A DNA stretch of 64,000 bases from Dolomedes plantarius (GCA_907164885.2 OU015493.1:47235723-47299722); one strand, 5' to 3'. Shown: positions 31,478-42,640, numbered from the stretch's first letter. Made by a program: numbers and translations. Notes: generated from the letters alone by a model not told the origin.

Positions 31478-31500
31478 GTGATCGCCCGGTGCGTCTTATA
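31478..31500. repeat. TATAAGACGCACC-family end
   Basis: CGCCCGGTGCGTCTTATAGG lies directly left of a long (TA)n tract; it matches the termini of the palindromic family on the opposite strand. Confidence 0.45.
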
Positions 31501-31503
31501 GGT

Positions 31504-31696
<193 letters not shown>

Positions 31697-31903
31697 ATAT
31701 CAGTTCAATTTAAACAAAATATGTCTTCTTTTTACTTTTTAATGTGTAAGTCCAACACACACAAAGCTCTTATAAGGGTTAAAATAGGTAAATTTATATG
31801 GATATAATACACCTTAAAAATTAAATTAATATAACGCGTGAATGTTTATACGTGGATAAAACTAAGGTAGGATCAACAGATTCTGAATATCCACAATGGG
31901 GGG

Positions 31904-32200
31904 TCAACTAAGAAGTAGTTCCTCATGTGTCAGATGAAAACTGCGAGTGATTGCCTCTATTGTTAGTTCAAAAAAGCAAGGATCATCCCACTCTTTAACA
32001 TAAATAGGGGAAACATCAGAAATTTCCATACGAACGTTCTGGGAAGCAGCGGCATAAGAGAGCAAGTAGAAGTGGTTCGGCTTGAGAAAGGAAAAACCGG
32101 GGAGGTATTTTGTGAGAACCGCAAAAGACACACATTCCTTAATGAAGCGAACAAATAAAGCAGGAATTGGTGATAATGGTGGGGAAGTAGAACTGATAAG
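31904..32200 (-). other. ORF of non-transposon character, unidentified
   Basis: A minus-strand open frame begins just after a stop near 32206 and ends at 31904. Its product includes FVRFIKECVSFAVLTKYLPGF, read in two parts, then SFLKPNHFYLLSYAAASQNV and EWDDPCFFELTIEAITRSFH. Composition is balanced, unlike the low-complexity ORFs around it, and it has no transposase or RT motif. CTTATCAG near 32193 could serve as a splice acceptor. The LPGF-type segment loosely recalls the helix 3-5 region of nuclear receptor ligand-binding domains, but I would not name it. It could be a host exon, a gene fragment or chance. Confidence 0.35.
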
Positions 32201-32686
32201 ACGGAATTATAAAATGGAATTCAGTAATAAAAAATCCGATTTCAAAATAAAAGAACACTTGAAAATTAACAGACGCATTTGCGTGTAAATATTTTTATAA
32301 ATTTGAGCTGCAGTTTAGGCGTACCCTCTTGTAATGTACTTTAATTTCTCTTAGCTTGAATTCGATTTTTTTATTTGGGGGGGGGGGGAATTAAATATTT
32401 TTTAAAAGGGTATCTCTCACATACCTTGTAAAGTATCTTTGAGAAATTACATGGAACGTTCATTTGTGCATTTTTTTTTCAGAATTTGTCTTCAGAACTT
32501 TTTATGTAAGTTTAAAATTTGAAACTGTTTTCTTTGGAGCAAAAACTACTCTTTTATAGTGAGGAAAAAATATCCATAAATAAACTTTTACTAAATGTAG
32601 GACACAAATAAGTTTGAAAATTTTCTTGGATACAAAAGTGAGGATAAAAGGCGAATAGAACTATGGAATCGTTCTATATATATATA
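32201..32686. other. Unassigned stretch with poly-G run
   Basis: Contains a 10-base G run near 32379. No gene seen. Confidence 0.4.
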
Positions 32687-32725
32687 CTAGCATTATTGCC
32701 CAGCGTTGCCCGGGTAGATATATAG
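32687..32725 (-). mobile_element. Helitron 3' end of a second family
   Basis: On the minus strand it ends CCCGGGCAACGCTGGG, 8 bases of spacer, then CTAG and T. The stem CCCGG/CTGGG with a 6-base loop and the 8-base spacer reproduce the architecture of the main Helitron family here, with different sequence. Only about 40 bp is recognisable. Confidence 0.6.
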
Positions 32726-32789
32726 ATATAAAATTTTTCATGCATTCCATCAAAAAATACTGGGCTGCACCCCCCATGATTCATGTTCA

Positions 32790-33305
32790 TCTGGCCAGAC
32801 AGAATGCGCTTAGCGCGAGATAAATTATCGGAAGTTGTGCTCACGCTGGGTACCATAAAATGCTGACTGAATTGCACAAAACCAATCTTCTGTCCATTGT
32901 GTTGACTGTCATGGAGAGGTAAACAGTGTCGAAATGGTTCAGTTTTTTTAAGCAGAATTGTCACTGGTGACGAAACATGGGTTGCTCACGTTATACCGGA
33001 ATCAAACCAACAGTCCATGGAATGGAGGCATTGATCATCATTCAAGAAAGTGAAGTTCGGGCAAACAGGCGAGGTGGGCACTATTTTGGCATAGACATGG
33101 AGTGTTGCATGTGGACTTTTTGCCTCGGGGCGACACAGAAAATCTTGAGATATATTGTGAGACCTTAAATAAACTACGTCATATAATCCAAAACAAAAGA
33201 CGCAGCATGTTCAGTGCAGGGACCGTTTTGATGCATGACAATGTTCGCTCATATACGGCTCATCGTCTAACAGAATCTCATTCCGTCCTATGGTTTGGAA
33301 CAATT
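32790..33305 (+). pseudogene. Mariner-type transposase fragment
   Basis: Plus-strand relic. LSRIVTGDETWVAHVIPESN with QQSMEWRH (from about 32950) is the first catalytic block of mariner transposases of the TGDE-W type. Further scraps follow in shifting frames: TEVEFGQTGEVG-like spacer, DFLPRGDTENLEIYCETLNK (about 33105-33165), LRHIIQNKRRSMFSAGTVLM and HDNVRSYTAHRL with the second Asp (about 33230). The third catalytic block is missing. A Helitron begins at 33312. Multiple frameshifts and stops rule out function. Confidence 0.8.
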
Positions 33306-33311
33306 TAATAA

Positions 33312-34100
33312 TCTATATATATAAAACAGTTCCGTAACTGACTCACTGAGTGATATACAACGCACAGACCAAACCGCTGGACCTAAAGGGCTGAAATTCT
33401 GCATGGCGATTCTTCTTATAGTGTAGGGGAGCACTAAGAAAGATTTTTCAAAAATTAGTCTTAGATTTTTTTAAATTAAATTTTTAAGCTTTTTTTAAAA
33501 CTTTTTTTAAGTTTGCATTTAAAATAATAATTTCAGGGTTATAAAATTTATATCACGAGAAAGGTCCTAAAAATTCCTTTAAGATGAATTTTTTTCGAAT
33601 CTTTACCTCCATTTCCTGATTTTTGGTGAATTTTTAAAGACTAATTTTTAAAATTTAATTTATTAAATGCCGATCACGTGATTTCTTTTTCTGGTACTTT
33701 AAATAAATTTATCGTCATGTCCATAACAACTAAATAAAGAAAAAAAATTTCTTTACCTTGCTAATGCGGCAGACGATTGGACATTATCCAAAAAAATATT
33801 AAAATACAGTAAAAGAAATGTTCTACAAACTGTACTATATTAACTGTACTATAATCTTTAGTATTCTTTATATGAGATTTAATCTGAATATTTTCTTCTA
33901 CATTATTTTGTCTATAAAATTATCCTTTACAATTTTCTTATAAATATATATACAGATTTTACATCAACTGTATACATTGATCGTCGTATTTATTATAAAT
34001 ATCCTGTATATATATATTTATTTTTTTGCATTAATTACATACGTTGACCGTTGTATTTAATTTGAATGTACTCCGTAGCGAAGTGCGGGTTTTCAGCTAG
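33312..34100 (+). mobile_element. Helitron-like array, unit 1
   Basis: Preceded by A (33311) and starts TCTATATATATAAAACAG. It ends with the stem CCGTA-GCGAAG-TGCGG, an 8-base spacer and CTAG at 34097-34100. Unit 2 starts on the next base. Shared blocks are CATACAACGCACAGACCAAA, GCATGGCGATTCTTCTTATA, GATCACGTGATTTCTTTTTC and TAATGCGGCAGACGATTGGA. It is 789 bp with no ORF. Confidence 0.92.
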
Positions 34101-34659
34101 TCTATATATAGTATAAAACAGTTCCGTAACTGACTGCCTCACTGACTGACATACAACGCACCGACCAAACCGCTGGATCTAAAGGGATGAAATTTTGCAT
34201 GGCGATTCTTCTTATGGTGCAAGGGTGCACTAAGAAAGATTTTTGAAAAATTCTTAGATTTTTCAAAATAAAATTTTTAATCTGTTTTTGTAACTTTTTT
34301 TAAGTTTGCATTTAAAATAATAATTGGAGGGCTATAAAATTTATATCACGAGAAAGATCATAAAAATTCCTTTAAAATGAAATCATCTTCGAATCTTTAC
34401 CTCCATTTGCTGATTTTTGGTAAATTTTTAAAGAATAAACTTTAGAATTTAATTTATTAAATGCTGATCACGTGATTTTTTTTCTGGTACTTTAAATAAA
34501 TTTATCGTCACGTGCATAACAACTAAATAGACAAAAAAAATTTCTTGCTAATGCGGCAGACGATCGGACATTATTTTGTCTATAAAAATATCCCTTACGA
34601 TTTTTTTATAAATATATTTTTTTTCTACATCAATTGTATAGATTGATCGTCGCATTTAG

Positions 34660-34696
<37 letters not shown>

Positions 34697-34782
34697 TTAT
34701 TTATTTTTTTGGCATTAATTGCATACATTTACCGTTATTTAACTTGAATGTACTCCGTAGTGAAGTGCGGGTTTTCAGCTTG
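34101..34782 (+). mobile_element. Helitron-like array, unit 2
   Basis: Starts TCTATATATAGTATAAAACAG directly after the CTAG of unit 1. It ends CAGCTTG, a CTTG variant of the terminus, at 34782. It lacks an internal segment of unit 1 (the AAATATTAAAATACAG region) and carries its own (TA)n near the 3' end (about 34667-34691). It is 682 bp. Confidence 0.92.
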
Positions 34783-35454
34783 TCTCTCTATATAAAACAG
34801 TTCCGTAACTGACTCATTCACTCACTGACTGACTGACATACAACGCACAGACCAAACCGCTGGACTTAAAGTGCTGAAATTTTGCATGGCGATTCTTCTT
34901 ATAGTGTAGCGGTGCACAAAGAAAGATTTTTGAAAAATTCCTCTTAGATTTTTTTAAATTAAATTTTGAAACTGTTTTTGAAACTTTTTTTTAAGTTTGC
35001 ATTTAAAATAATAATTTGAGGGTTATAAAATTTATATCACGAGAGAGATCATAAGAATTCCTTTAAAATGAGATCTTTTTGAATCTTTACCCCCTTTTTC
35101 TGATTTCTGGTGAATTTTTAAAGATCGATTTTTTAGAATTTAATTTATTATATGCTGATCACTTGATTTCTTTTTCTGGTACTTTAAATAAATTTATCGT
35201 CACGTGCATAAAAACTAAATAGGCAAAAAAAAAATTTTCTTGCTAATGCGGCAGGCGATTGGACATTATTTTGTCTATAAAAATATCCCTTACGATTTTT
35301 TTATAAATATTTTTTTTTTACATCAATTGTATACATTGATCGTCGTATTTTTTATAAATATATATATATTTATATTTTTTGGCATTAATTGCATACATTG
35401 ACCGTTGTTTTTAATTTGAATGTGCTCCGTAGCGAAGTGCGGGTTTTCAGCTAG
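34783..35454 (+). mobile_element. Helitron-like array, unit 3
   Basis: Starts TCTCTCTATATAAAACAG directly after unit 2 and ends CAGCTAG at 35454. It shares the internal deletion of unit 2, so units 2 and 3 are closer to each other than to 1 and 4. It is 672 bp. Confidence 0.92.
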
Positions 35455-36156
35455 TATATATATATAAAACAGATCGGTAATTGACTGACTCACTGACTGA
35501 CATACAGTGCACAGACCAAACCCCTGGACCTAAGGGCTGAAATTTTGCATGGCGATTCTTCTTATAGCGTAGGGGTGAACTATGAAAGATTTTTGAAAGA
35601 TTCTTCTTTGATTTTTTACAAATTAAATTTTTAGGCTGTTTTGGTAACTTTTTTAAGTTTGCATTTAAAATAATAACTTAATGGTTATGAAATTTATATC
35701 ACGAGAAAGATCATAAGACTTCCTTTAGGGTGAGATCTTTTCGTATCTTTACCTCCATTGTCTGATTTTTTGGGGAACTCTTAAAGATTTATTGCTAGAA
35801 TTTAATTTATTACATACTGATCACGTGATTTCTTTTTCTGGTACTTTAAATAAATTTATCGTCACGTGCATAACAACTAAACAGACAAAAACATATTTTT
35901 TTTCTTGCTAATGCGGCAGACGATTGGACATTATCAAAAAAAATATTAAAATACAGTAAAAGATATTATGTTCCTCAAATTGTACTATATTAATTCTACT
36001 ATATTGTTCAGTATGTCGTATTGCATTTAATGTGAATATTTTCTTCTACATTATTTTGTCTATAAAAATATCCTTTACGAATTTTTTATAAATATATTTT
36101 TTGTTTTTTTTTACATCAATTTTATACATTGATCGTCGTATTTTTCATAAATATAT

Positions 36157-36220
<64 letters not shown>

Positions 36221-36304
36221 TTATTTTTTTGGCATTAATTGCATACATTGACCGTTGTATTTAATTTAAATGTACTCTGTAGCGAAGTGCGGGTTTTCAG
36301 CTAG
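35455..36304 (+). mobile_element. Helitron-like array, unit 4
   Basis: Starts TATATATATATAAAACAGAT directly after unit 3 (TA in place of TC) and ends CAGCTAG at 36304, followed by T. It keeps the internal segment missing from units 2 and 3 and has a (TA)n of about 55 bp before the conserved 3' end. It is 850 bp. Confidence 0.92.
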
Positions 36305-36689
36305 TTCTCCGTTTATCCCTGACCTAGCGCTCAATGACTACTACTCTTTCCTGCACTAATAAAAAGAGCTGTTTGGCGGTTAGCACTACAACTATGACGA
36401 TGTACAAACGACCGTGATGCAGACGTTAGCAATTCAGGCGACAGCTTTCTATGAGGATGGGATTTAAAAGCTGGTCATACGATACGATAAGTACCTTATT
36501 GTAGACAGAAAATATACCAAAATGTAGATTAAGCTCCAGGCTTTCATTTAAAAATAAAATTGTTTTTAAAAAGTAGCCTTGTTTTTTTTTAACATCAAAA
36601 CGGTACTTCCACTTAAAATACATGCCTCGTACTTTCTAGTTAAAAGAAATAATAAAAAGTAAACGATTATCTGTGCTTGTTTATAACAT
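36305..36689. other. Unassigned stretch
   Basis: No recognisable gene. The 65-codon minus-strand ORF at 36426-36623 has no family resemblance. Confidence 0.4.
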
Positions 36690-36860
36690 TTTTTGCCGAT
36701 CTTCTGCTGAACAGAAAAAGCTAAGTAAAGTATTAAAACGAAACAAAGTTAAAAAGGCAGAACTATAACGCTTGGTAATATCCCATTTCTGCTTGTTGTA
36801 AACATTCGTCTTTTCGGGAGACGCCGGGTAACTCATTATAAAAGAAATTTAATTGTTTCA
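36690..36860 (+). repeat. Dispersed repeat family D, copy 1
   Basis: Matches 42985-43155 through GTTAAAAAGGCAGAACTATA, ACGCTTGGTAATATCCCA, TTCTGCTTGT, TCGGGAGACGCCG and TTATAAAAGAAAT. GGCAGAACT and the later TTCTGCTT can pair as a short hairpin around TAACGCTTGGTAATATCC. No ORF. Confidence 0.8.
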
Positions 36861-37230
36861 CAAATCTTTTTTTTTCAAGCAAATGGTGAAAACACAACAA
36901 TTGAGAGAAGAGAAAGGAATCTTTTGTTGCACAAATACAATTATTGGACGAAAGTATATCGCTCTCATAAGTAGCAAAGAATAGAAAAAGACTTTTCCTT
37001 TGCTTAAATTAAGGTATCGAAAAGGAAGTGAGTCTGAAAAAGTAATATATCTTTCGGAAATATAATTCAGATGGCAGTAACTTTATATAAGAAATTAAAG
37101 AAGTGTTTAAAAGTTACGTTTATAAGATAATTTCTAGTACCTTAGAATTTACATAATTTGAGTAATTATCGAGAAACTCTTGCAATATACACAATCATAA
37201 AATACGGTAATAGGTGATACAATGTATATA
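36861..37230. other. Unassigned stretch
   Basis: AT-rich, no gene seen. Confidence 0.4.
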
Positions 37231-38837
37231 TCTATATATATATAAAATAATCAGGGGCGTGCCGACGGGGGGGGGGACCAGCGGGACCTTACCCCCCCAG
37301 AGCTAAAATAAATATTTAAAATTTACAAAATAATGCAAAACTATTTCGTATAGGACTAATAGTAATTGTGTTATTTATTCTTTACCATTACGTCAATTAG
37401 CCATTCTTTACCATTAAGTCAATAAACCATTCTACAAATTTCGCAAGTTTCCACGAACCTTTTTCCTTTTTTTCCATCGACTGTTACATTTCTCAAAATC
37501 ACTTTGGACCCCAGTTGGAAAATCCCAGGAGGTTAAGCATTAAATTGTAGATTAGTTCTTTTATGTAGAAAAAAGTGTACTGTTATTGAAGAAATAAATA
37601 CTGTAAAAAAGCTAATAAATTGGAAATTCTCGTTGATTTTAACTGTCCTTAAAACGATAATAATAATAATTTATTATACATATTTGCATTTATTATACAT
37701 ATATATTATACATTTTTATACATATAACTTGAAAGATATGCTTCAAATAATAATTATTATTATAATTTATTATTATTATACCGTTTGTTTACAAATACTA
37801 ATCTAAAAATAGGTTTTATGGTATAGGTAGTAAAAAACTACACTACGCAAAAAGTAAAAATGTCATTCAAAGCATTAGAATAATGTCATGGAATTCATAG
37901 ATATATGATTTTTAAGAAGTGGCATCTAGTACTCTAGATAGCCTAAAATAGCACTATTTAACACCTAATTTTCAAAATTTTCCGGGGAGTCTGGAGGGTA
38001 TTCCATAACCCCCAAACCCCCCGGAAGGCCCCCCCTTCTAGTCCACCCTGATAATAGGGCATCAGAGAAATGGACGACCCCTAGCACATGGAGGCCTTGA
38101 ACCCCCCCCCCCCCCCCAGAACAAAATCCTGAGAACGCCACTGTATAAAATAGTTCGTAACTGACTGACTCACTGACTGACTGATTGACTGACTGACATA
38201 CAACGCACAGACCAAACCGCTGGATCTAAAAGGCTGAAATTTTACAGGGCGATTTATCCTATAGTGTAGGGGTGCACTAAGAAAGATTTTTTGAAGAATT
38301 CGTCTTAGATTTTTTAAATTAAATTTTTAAGCTGCTTTAGTAACTATTTTTAAGTTTGCATTCACAATAATGATTTGAGAGTTATAAAATTTATATCACG
38401 AGAAAGATCATAAACACTCCCTAAAAATGCAATCGTTTTTTAACCTTTACCACTATTTTCGGAATTTTGGTGAACTTTTAAAGATTGATTTATTATATGC
38501 TGATCACGTGATTTCTTATTCTGGTACTTTAAATAAATTTATCGTCACGTCATAACAACTAAATAGACACAAATTTTTTTTTTCTTGCTAATGCGGCAGA
38601 CGATTGGGCATTATCCAAAAAAATATTACGATGCAGTAACAGATATGTTCCTCAAACTGTACTATAATAACTGTACTATATTCTTTAGTATGCCCTATTA
38701 GATTTAATTTGAATATTTTCTTCTACATAATTTTGTCTATAAAAATATCCCTTACGATATTTTATAAATATAATTTTTGTTTTTTTTACGTCAATTATAT
38801 ATATTGATCATCGCAATTATTATAAATAAATAAATAA

Positions 38838-38884
<47 letters not shown>
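37231..38884 (+). mobile_element. Helitron-like element split by a hAT-like insertion
   Basis: The 5' end (TCTATATATATATAAAATA at 37231, after A) is separated from the remainder (ATAAAATAGTTCGTAACTGA from 38145) by the hAT-like element, with an 8-bp duplication. The body follows the family to about 38820, then runs into AAATA repeats and (TA)n. The CTAG end is missing where the Tigger begins at 38887. Confidence 0.85.
37252..38144. mobile_element. hAT-like non-autonomous element
   Basis: Left end CAGGGGCGTGCCGACGG followed by a G run; right end a long C run, then inverted CAGTGGCGTTCTCAGG. This CAGTGGCGT/G-run pattern is common among hAT MITEs. ATAAAATA lies on both sides (37242-37249 and 38145-38152), the expected 8-bp duplication, with two extra bases before the left CAG. 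No transposase remains. Confidence 0.75.

Positions 38885-38886
<2 letters not shown>
38835..38886. repeat. (TA)n tract
   Basis: TA run between the truncated Helitron and a Tigger element; the last TA would be the Tigger target site. Confidence 0.9.
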
Positions 38887-38889
<3 letters not shown>

Positions 38890-39269
38890 TTGAACCTCTA
38901 TTTAATGAAGTCGCTAAGTCCCGAAAAAAAGTTCGTTGTATGGAAAATTCGTTAAATAGAGATTAGTCTTTTAAAATACTTTTTAGAATACTTTAAACTA
39001 TTTTAAATTCATAAAAACTAAATATTTTTTAAAAAGTAATTAATCACACCTTTATTTTGTAAATTAATATCAATTTGTTTCATATATCTTACACAACAAA
39101 ATGAAATCTGCAAGGAAAAGAAAAACAAAACATTGTCCGGGAATACACTGTATTTTCAAAAAAAAATTATATTAAAATTAATGAATTTTAATGGCATTAT
39201 CATGGCATTTTAATGTCATTGATTATAACAAGTAATTTTAAGCATACAGTACCACATGTATCCTTAAAT

Positions 39270-41000
39270 TTAATTACATATAAAATCTGTTAATTTTCTC
39301 TGAGTTTTTTGTTTGAAAACGTGTTTTCTCTCATAATATGTCTTGCATCTTTGCAATGCACCAAAAACCTCTTCAAGCATATTTTCTTCAAACTGTAATC
39401 CGATTGTTTCAAATGACTTTAGCATTTCATCATAGGAAGATTTGTTGATTTCTGCTTCATGATCATTTCCATTTTCACCACCTTCGTCTTCATTGCAATT
39501 CATTGCTGTATTGTTTTTATTTTCACACTGTCCAAAATATCCAATTCAGTTAGTGTTTCCGAGGTTTCAGCTTCAGAATCAAGCGAAAGAAAATCCTCAA
39601 ACAGCACATGATCGTTAATTTCTTCTTTTTCCCTTTGCTGTATCCACCATTTTTTAAAGTTGCTCTAAGATAATATCCTCTTCGACCTCCGTAATTGCCG
39701 AATTCTCATTGCTGACAAAGAATCCAGCTTTGGCAAAACTGTTGCGAATAGTACGATCTGTGACATCATGGTTCCAGGCTTTGGAAATTTCTGATATGCT
39801 TTCCCGTAAGTTGATCTTTGTCATGGATTGATTGTTCTCAAGAACAGTGATAACTTTTCGCACTATTCTCTTGCGATAGTGTATTTTGAAATTTTTTAAC
39901 TTCCCTTGCTGCAGTTTTGATGTAGTGTTTGGCGGCAAGTAAAAAATTGTAACATTTTCCAATTTTGGGTTGATTTCTTTTGGATGGGAGGGACAATTGT
40001 CTAAAACGAGAGGAATTTTGCGACACTATGCAATCATACGTTTGTCCAATTTTTGGACCTATTTTTCTCAAATGTCTGACGTCATCCAAGATTTGTTGTT
40101 AAAGTCATAATGAACCTCCAAAGATTTTGAGCCTTTTAAACATCTTGGATTTTTGCTTCTTATGATAACTAATGGTTTCAAATTCTGATGTCCAGAACCT
40201 AACGTGACAGTTAGGCCTGTTCACGTAGGAGTCCGTTGCGTTGCGTTAAGGAAAATATGACGTTGAGACGAAAATAAACCAATCATAGGCCTCCAAACGA
40301 TTAGCAATGAAATTTTTAACGCCTATGATTGGTTTATTTTCTTCTCAACGTCATCTTTTCCTTAACGCAACGCAACGGACTCCTATGTGAACAGGCCCTT
40401 AATCTTGCTCTGATTTGCTTTCCTCCAAAGCACTTTTAAAGGCCTTTTTAAAGGTTAATGTATTTTGAGGCAAACATTGAAAAATTAAAGCAGTCCCATC
40501 TGCGTTAAAGATGTTTTCTGGATTATAGTCTTTTCAAATTTAACTCGGTGTCTCCATTGTCAAATTTTAACTATCATTATCATCAACGTCTTAACTTTCA
40601 CCAGATATTACTTTTGCTATAATTCCGTGTCTTCTCTTAAATTTTTTTTTAATTCATCCATTACTTCCTCGAAATTCGTCGTATCCCAATGCCTTCGCAA
40701 ATTGAAGAGCTTTCTCAATTATGAAAGGCCCAGAGATCGGAGCATTTTTATCTCGTATTGTGTGTGTCCACTTCAAAACTGCCTCATCCACATCTTCATA
40801 GACACATGTTTTTAAACGTTTTGAACAAGAATTCGATGAATCATAATTTTTTTATCTTATCACGATTGTTTATTATGGTTGATAAGCTGTTTGGAGGAAT
40901 ACCAAATTTTAAAGCAATATCCGTTTTCTCCACGCCTTTATCTACATTTCTCGGCCTTTATGAAGAATTAATTTTTTTTTCTTTGATGCTCAAGCACTAT
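39270..41000 (-). pseudogene. Tigger transposase, many breaks
   Basis: Read on the minus strand from about 41000 down. The N-terminal HTH shows ALKFGIPPNSLSTIINNRDK. The CENP-B HTH shows PFIIEKALQFAKALGYDEF and KRHGIIAKVISGES with stops and a shift. The core has IFNADGTALIF (first Asp; the usual Glu after it is Gly), NCPSHPKEINPKLENVTIFY, LPPNTTSKLQ and then KNFKIHYRKRIVRKV. A small deletion removes the segment that normally holds the third acidic residue. The tail (39503-39270) ends TQRKLTDFICN. The MITE at 40214-40398 splits it. It cannot be functional. Confidence 0.88.
40214..40398. mobile_element. Harbinger-like MITE, near-palindromic, TTA duplication
   Basis: Left GGCCTGTTCACGTAGGAGTC; right inverted GGGCCTGTTCACATAGGAGTC-like. 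The inverted arms run about 75-80 bp each (CCGTTGCGTTGCGTTAAGGA and ACCAATCATAGGC shared). TTA flanks at 40211-40213 and 40399-40401. Length and 3-bp TWA-type duplication fit PIF/Harbinger MITEs. Confidence 0.85.
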
Positions 41001-41846
41001 CGCTTTAACATTATCCAGCTACAAAAACCGAAATTACCAGCACGACTCTGATCAACATGCTTGAAAACGGAAGACTAGTTCAAGGACACGGGACACCTCC
41101 ATTAAGGATGAAAGGGGGATATTCAAAGTTTTTCTAGTGAAGTGGACGGGGAGGATAAAGGTTGCACTTCCTGGATGAAATGCAAAGAGTGACAGCAATT
41201 TTACTGATCACGGTGAGTTAGGCGACTAGTAAAACCTGTTCAGGGCCATTGATCACAATAAAATGTGTTAAAAGAAACCATAAGTTTGAAATGCTCAGAA
41301 ATATTTTGATAAATATAAAGAAAAAAATATTGGATCACAAGAAAAAGTTCGTTATATAGAGAATTCACTTCGCTATTTGTAGGTTATTTTACGAGAAAAT
41401 TCGCAAAATGTTCTTCGTTCCAAAGAAAAGTTCTCAAAATAGAGGCTCGTTAAATACAAATATATAAAGAGAGAGAGGAAGAATAAAAGTATTTTCTGTT
41501 TTAATAAAATTGATTTAAAAGCCAAATACAGTGAACCTCGCTTAACGAGCACCTCGCATAACGAGTATTTCGCATAACGAGCAAAATAAATCGTAAAAAA
41601 ATGGCTCGCTTAACGAGCAACATTTCGCATAACGAGTGACGTGGAAGGAAGTCCCCGCTTCACGTCTCTCGCCGTTGAACATGCACTGGAACTTTTATCG
41701 CCAATGCTACGTCAGTCTGACATCAGTCTGTGTTTATTATACGTCACCATAGCATCTTAGTCCCGTTTGTGATTACATATTTTCCAAACTTTTGTTTAGA
41801 CATTGCTTGTGATTTTTTTGTGTAAATTTAAATAACCATTGCAAAA

Positions 41847-42200
41847 ATGTCCCCGACGAATAAACCACAAGAAGGCAGCTGTAAGAAAAAAAAAATAACC
41901 GCAGAAATGAAACGTGAAATTGTGGAAAAGCGAGAACGAGATGTGAACATGGCTGATCTAGCACGGACATACAATCCGTCTCCATCAACGATTTGCACTA
42001 TCCTCAAGAACAAGGACAAGGTTAAGGGGATAGATGCTTCAAAGGGTGTGACAAGAATATCTACGCAACGGTTACGTATTCTTGAAGATATTGAAAGGTT
42101 GCTTCTCATATGGATAAACGAAAAGCAAATTACAAGTCGATACTATCAACGGAAACGTCATTTTTCAGAAAGGGAAAGTAATTTTCGCAGACCTCGTTAG
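41847..42200 (+). pseudogene. Tigger transposase N-terminal part
   Basis: The ATG at 41847 begins MSPTNKPQEGSCKKKKITAE. Next is the psq-type HTH (MKREIVEKRERDVNMADLAR, then TYNPSPSTICTILKNKD), then the start of the CENP-B-type domain (LLIWINEKQIT). The frame ends at TAG 42198-42200 in unrelated-looking residues, where the central part of the gene has been lost. No catalytic Asp is present. A truncated protein of this kind could in principle bind element ends without cutting them, but that is speculation. Confidence 0.85.
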
Positions 42201-42251
42201 GAATACTTCAGGATCATCAACGGCCGAAAAATAAGTATTTAAGGGTAGTCA

Positions 42252-42640
42252 TGGATGGTTAGACAAGCCAATATCATGGGATTGGAGGATAACAATGATA
42301 TTGATGAACATGGGGAAGAATACAACCAAGAGCTGACCACCGAACAGCTAATAGAATTGCAGTGTCTTTCACAGCAAGCAGTTGTAGAGGAGAGTTTGTC
42401 AGTGGAGAAGGACTAATAAACAGCAAAGAAACAATATTCTGGCGCAATAATAAGAAATCATGAAAACATGGGAAACTGTTGCATTGTAAGTTACAAAGCA
42501 TCACCCTGGTAAAACGGTGGCTATGCTCGCTATACACATATTCAATGACAATGCGGTGACACATTTTCAGCAAATTTTGAAACGTCGAGAAAAACAAATG
42601 TCGCTATATAGCTTTCTAGTAAAAAAATCAGATATGTGAT
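42252..42640 (+). pseudogene. Tigger transposase C-terminal tail
   Basis: The frame reads MGLEDNNDIDEHGEEYNQEL, then TTEQLIELQCLSQQAVVEES, the acidic ELTTEQLIEL tail typical of Tigger1-like transposases. Two adjacent stops at about 42414-42419 follow, and then worn scraps (AKKQYSGAIIRNHENMGNCC). It is the C-terminal remnant that goes with 41847-42200 after internal deletion. Confidence 0.8.

Larger units (their letters stand above)
38887..41450 (-). mobile_element. Degraded Tigger/pogo element
   Basis: Left end CAGTTGAACCTCTATTTAAT; the right end is worn (AAATAGAGGCTCGTTAAATA near 41435-41455), so its boundary is approximate. Internal TTCGTTATATAGAGAATTC and similar subterminal units support the family. 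It contains a broken minus-strand transposase and a nested Harbinger-like MITE. Confidence 0.8.

Noticed and set aside
33312..36304. Helitron units as a conventional satellite array
   Set aside because: Single copies with proper A/T flanks and the same ends exist at 18891-19677 and 59424-61643, so the unit is a mobile element first.
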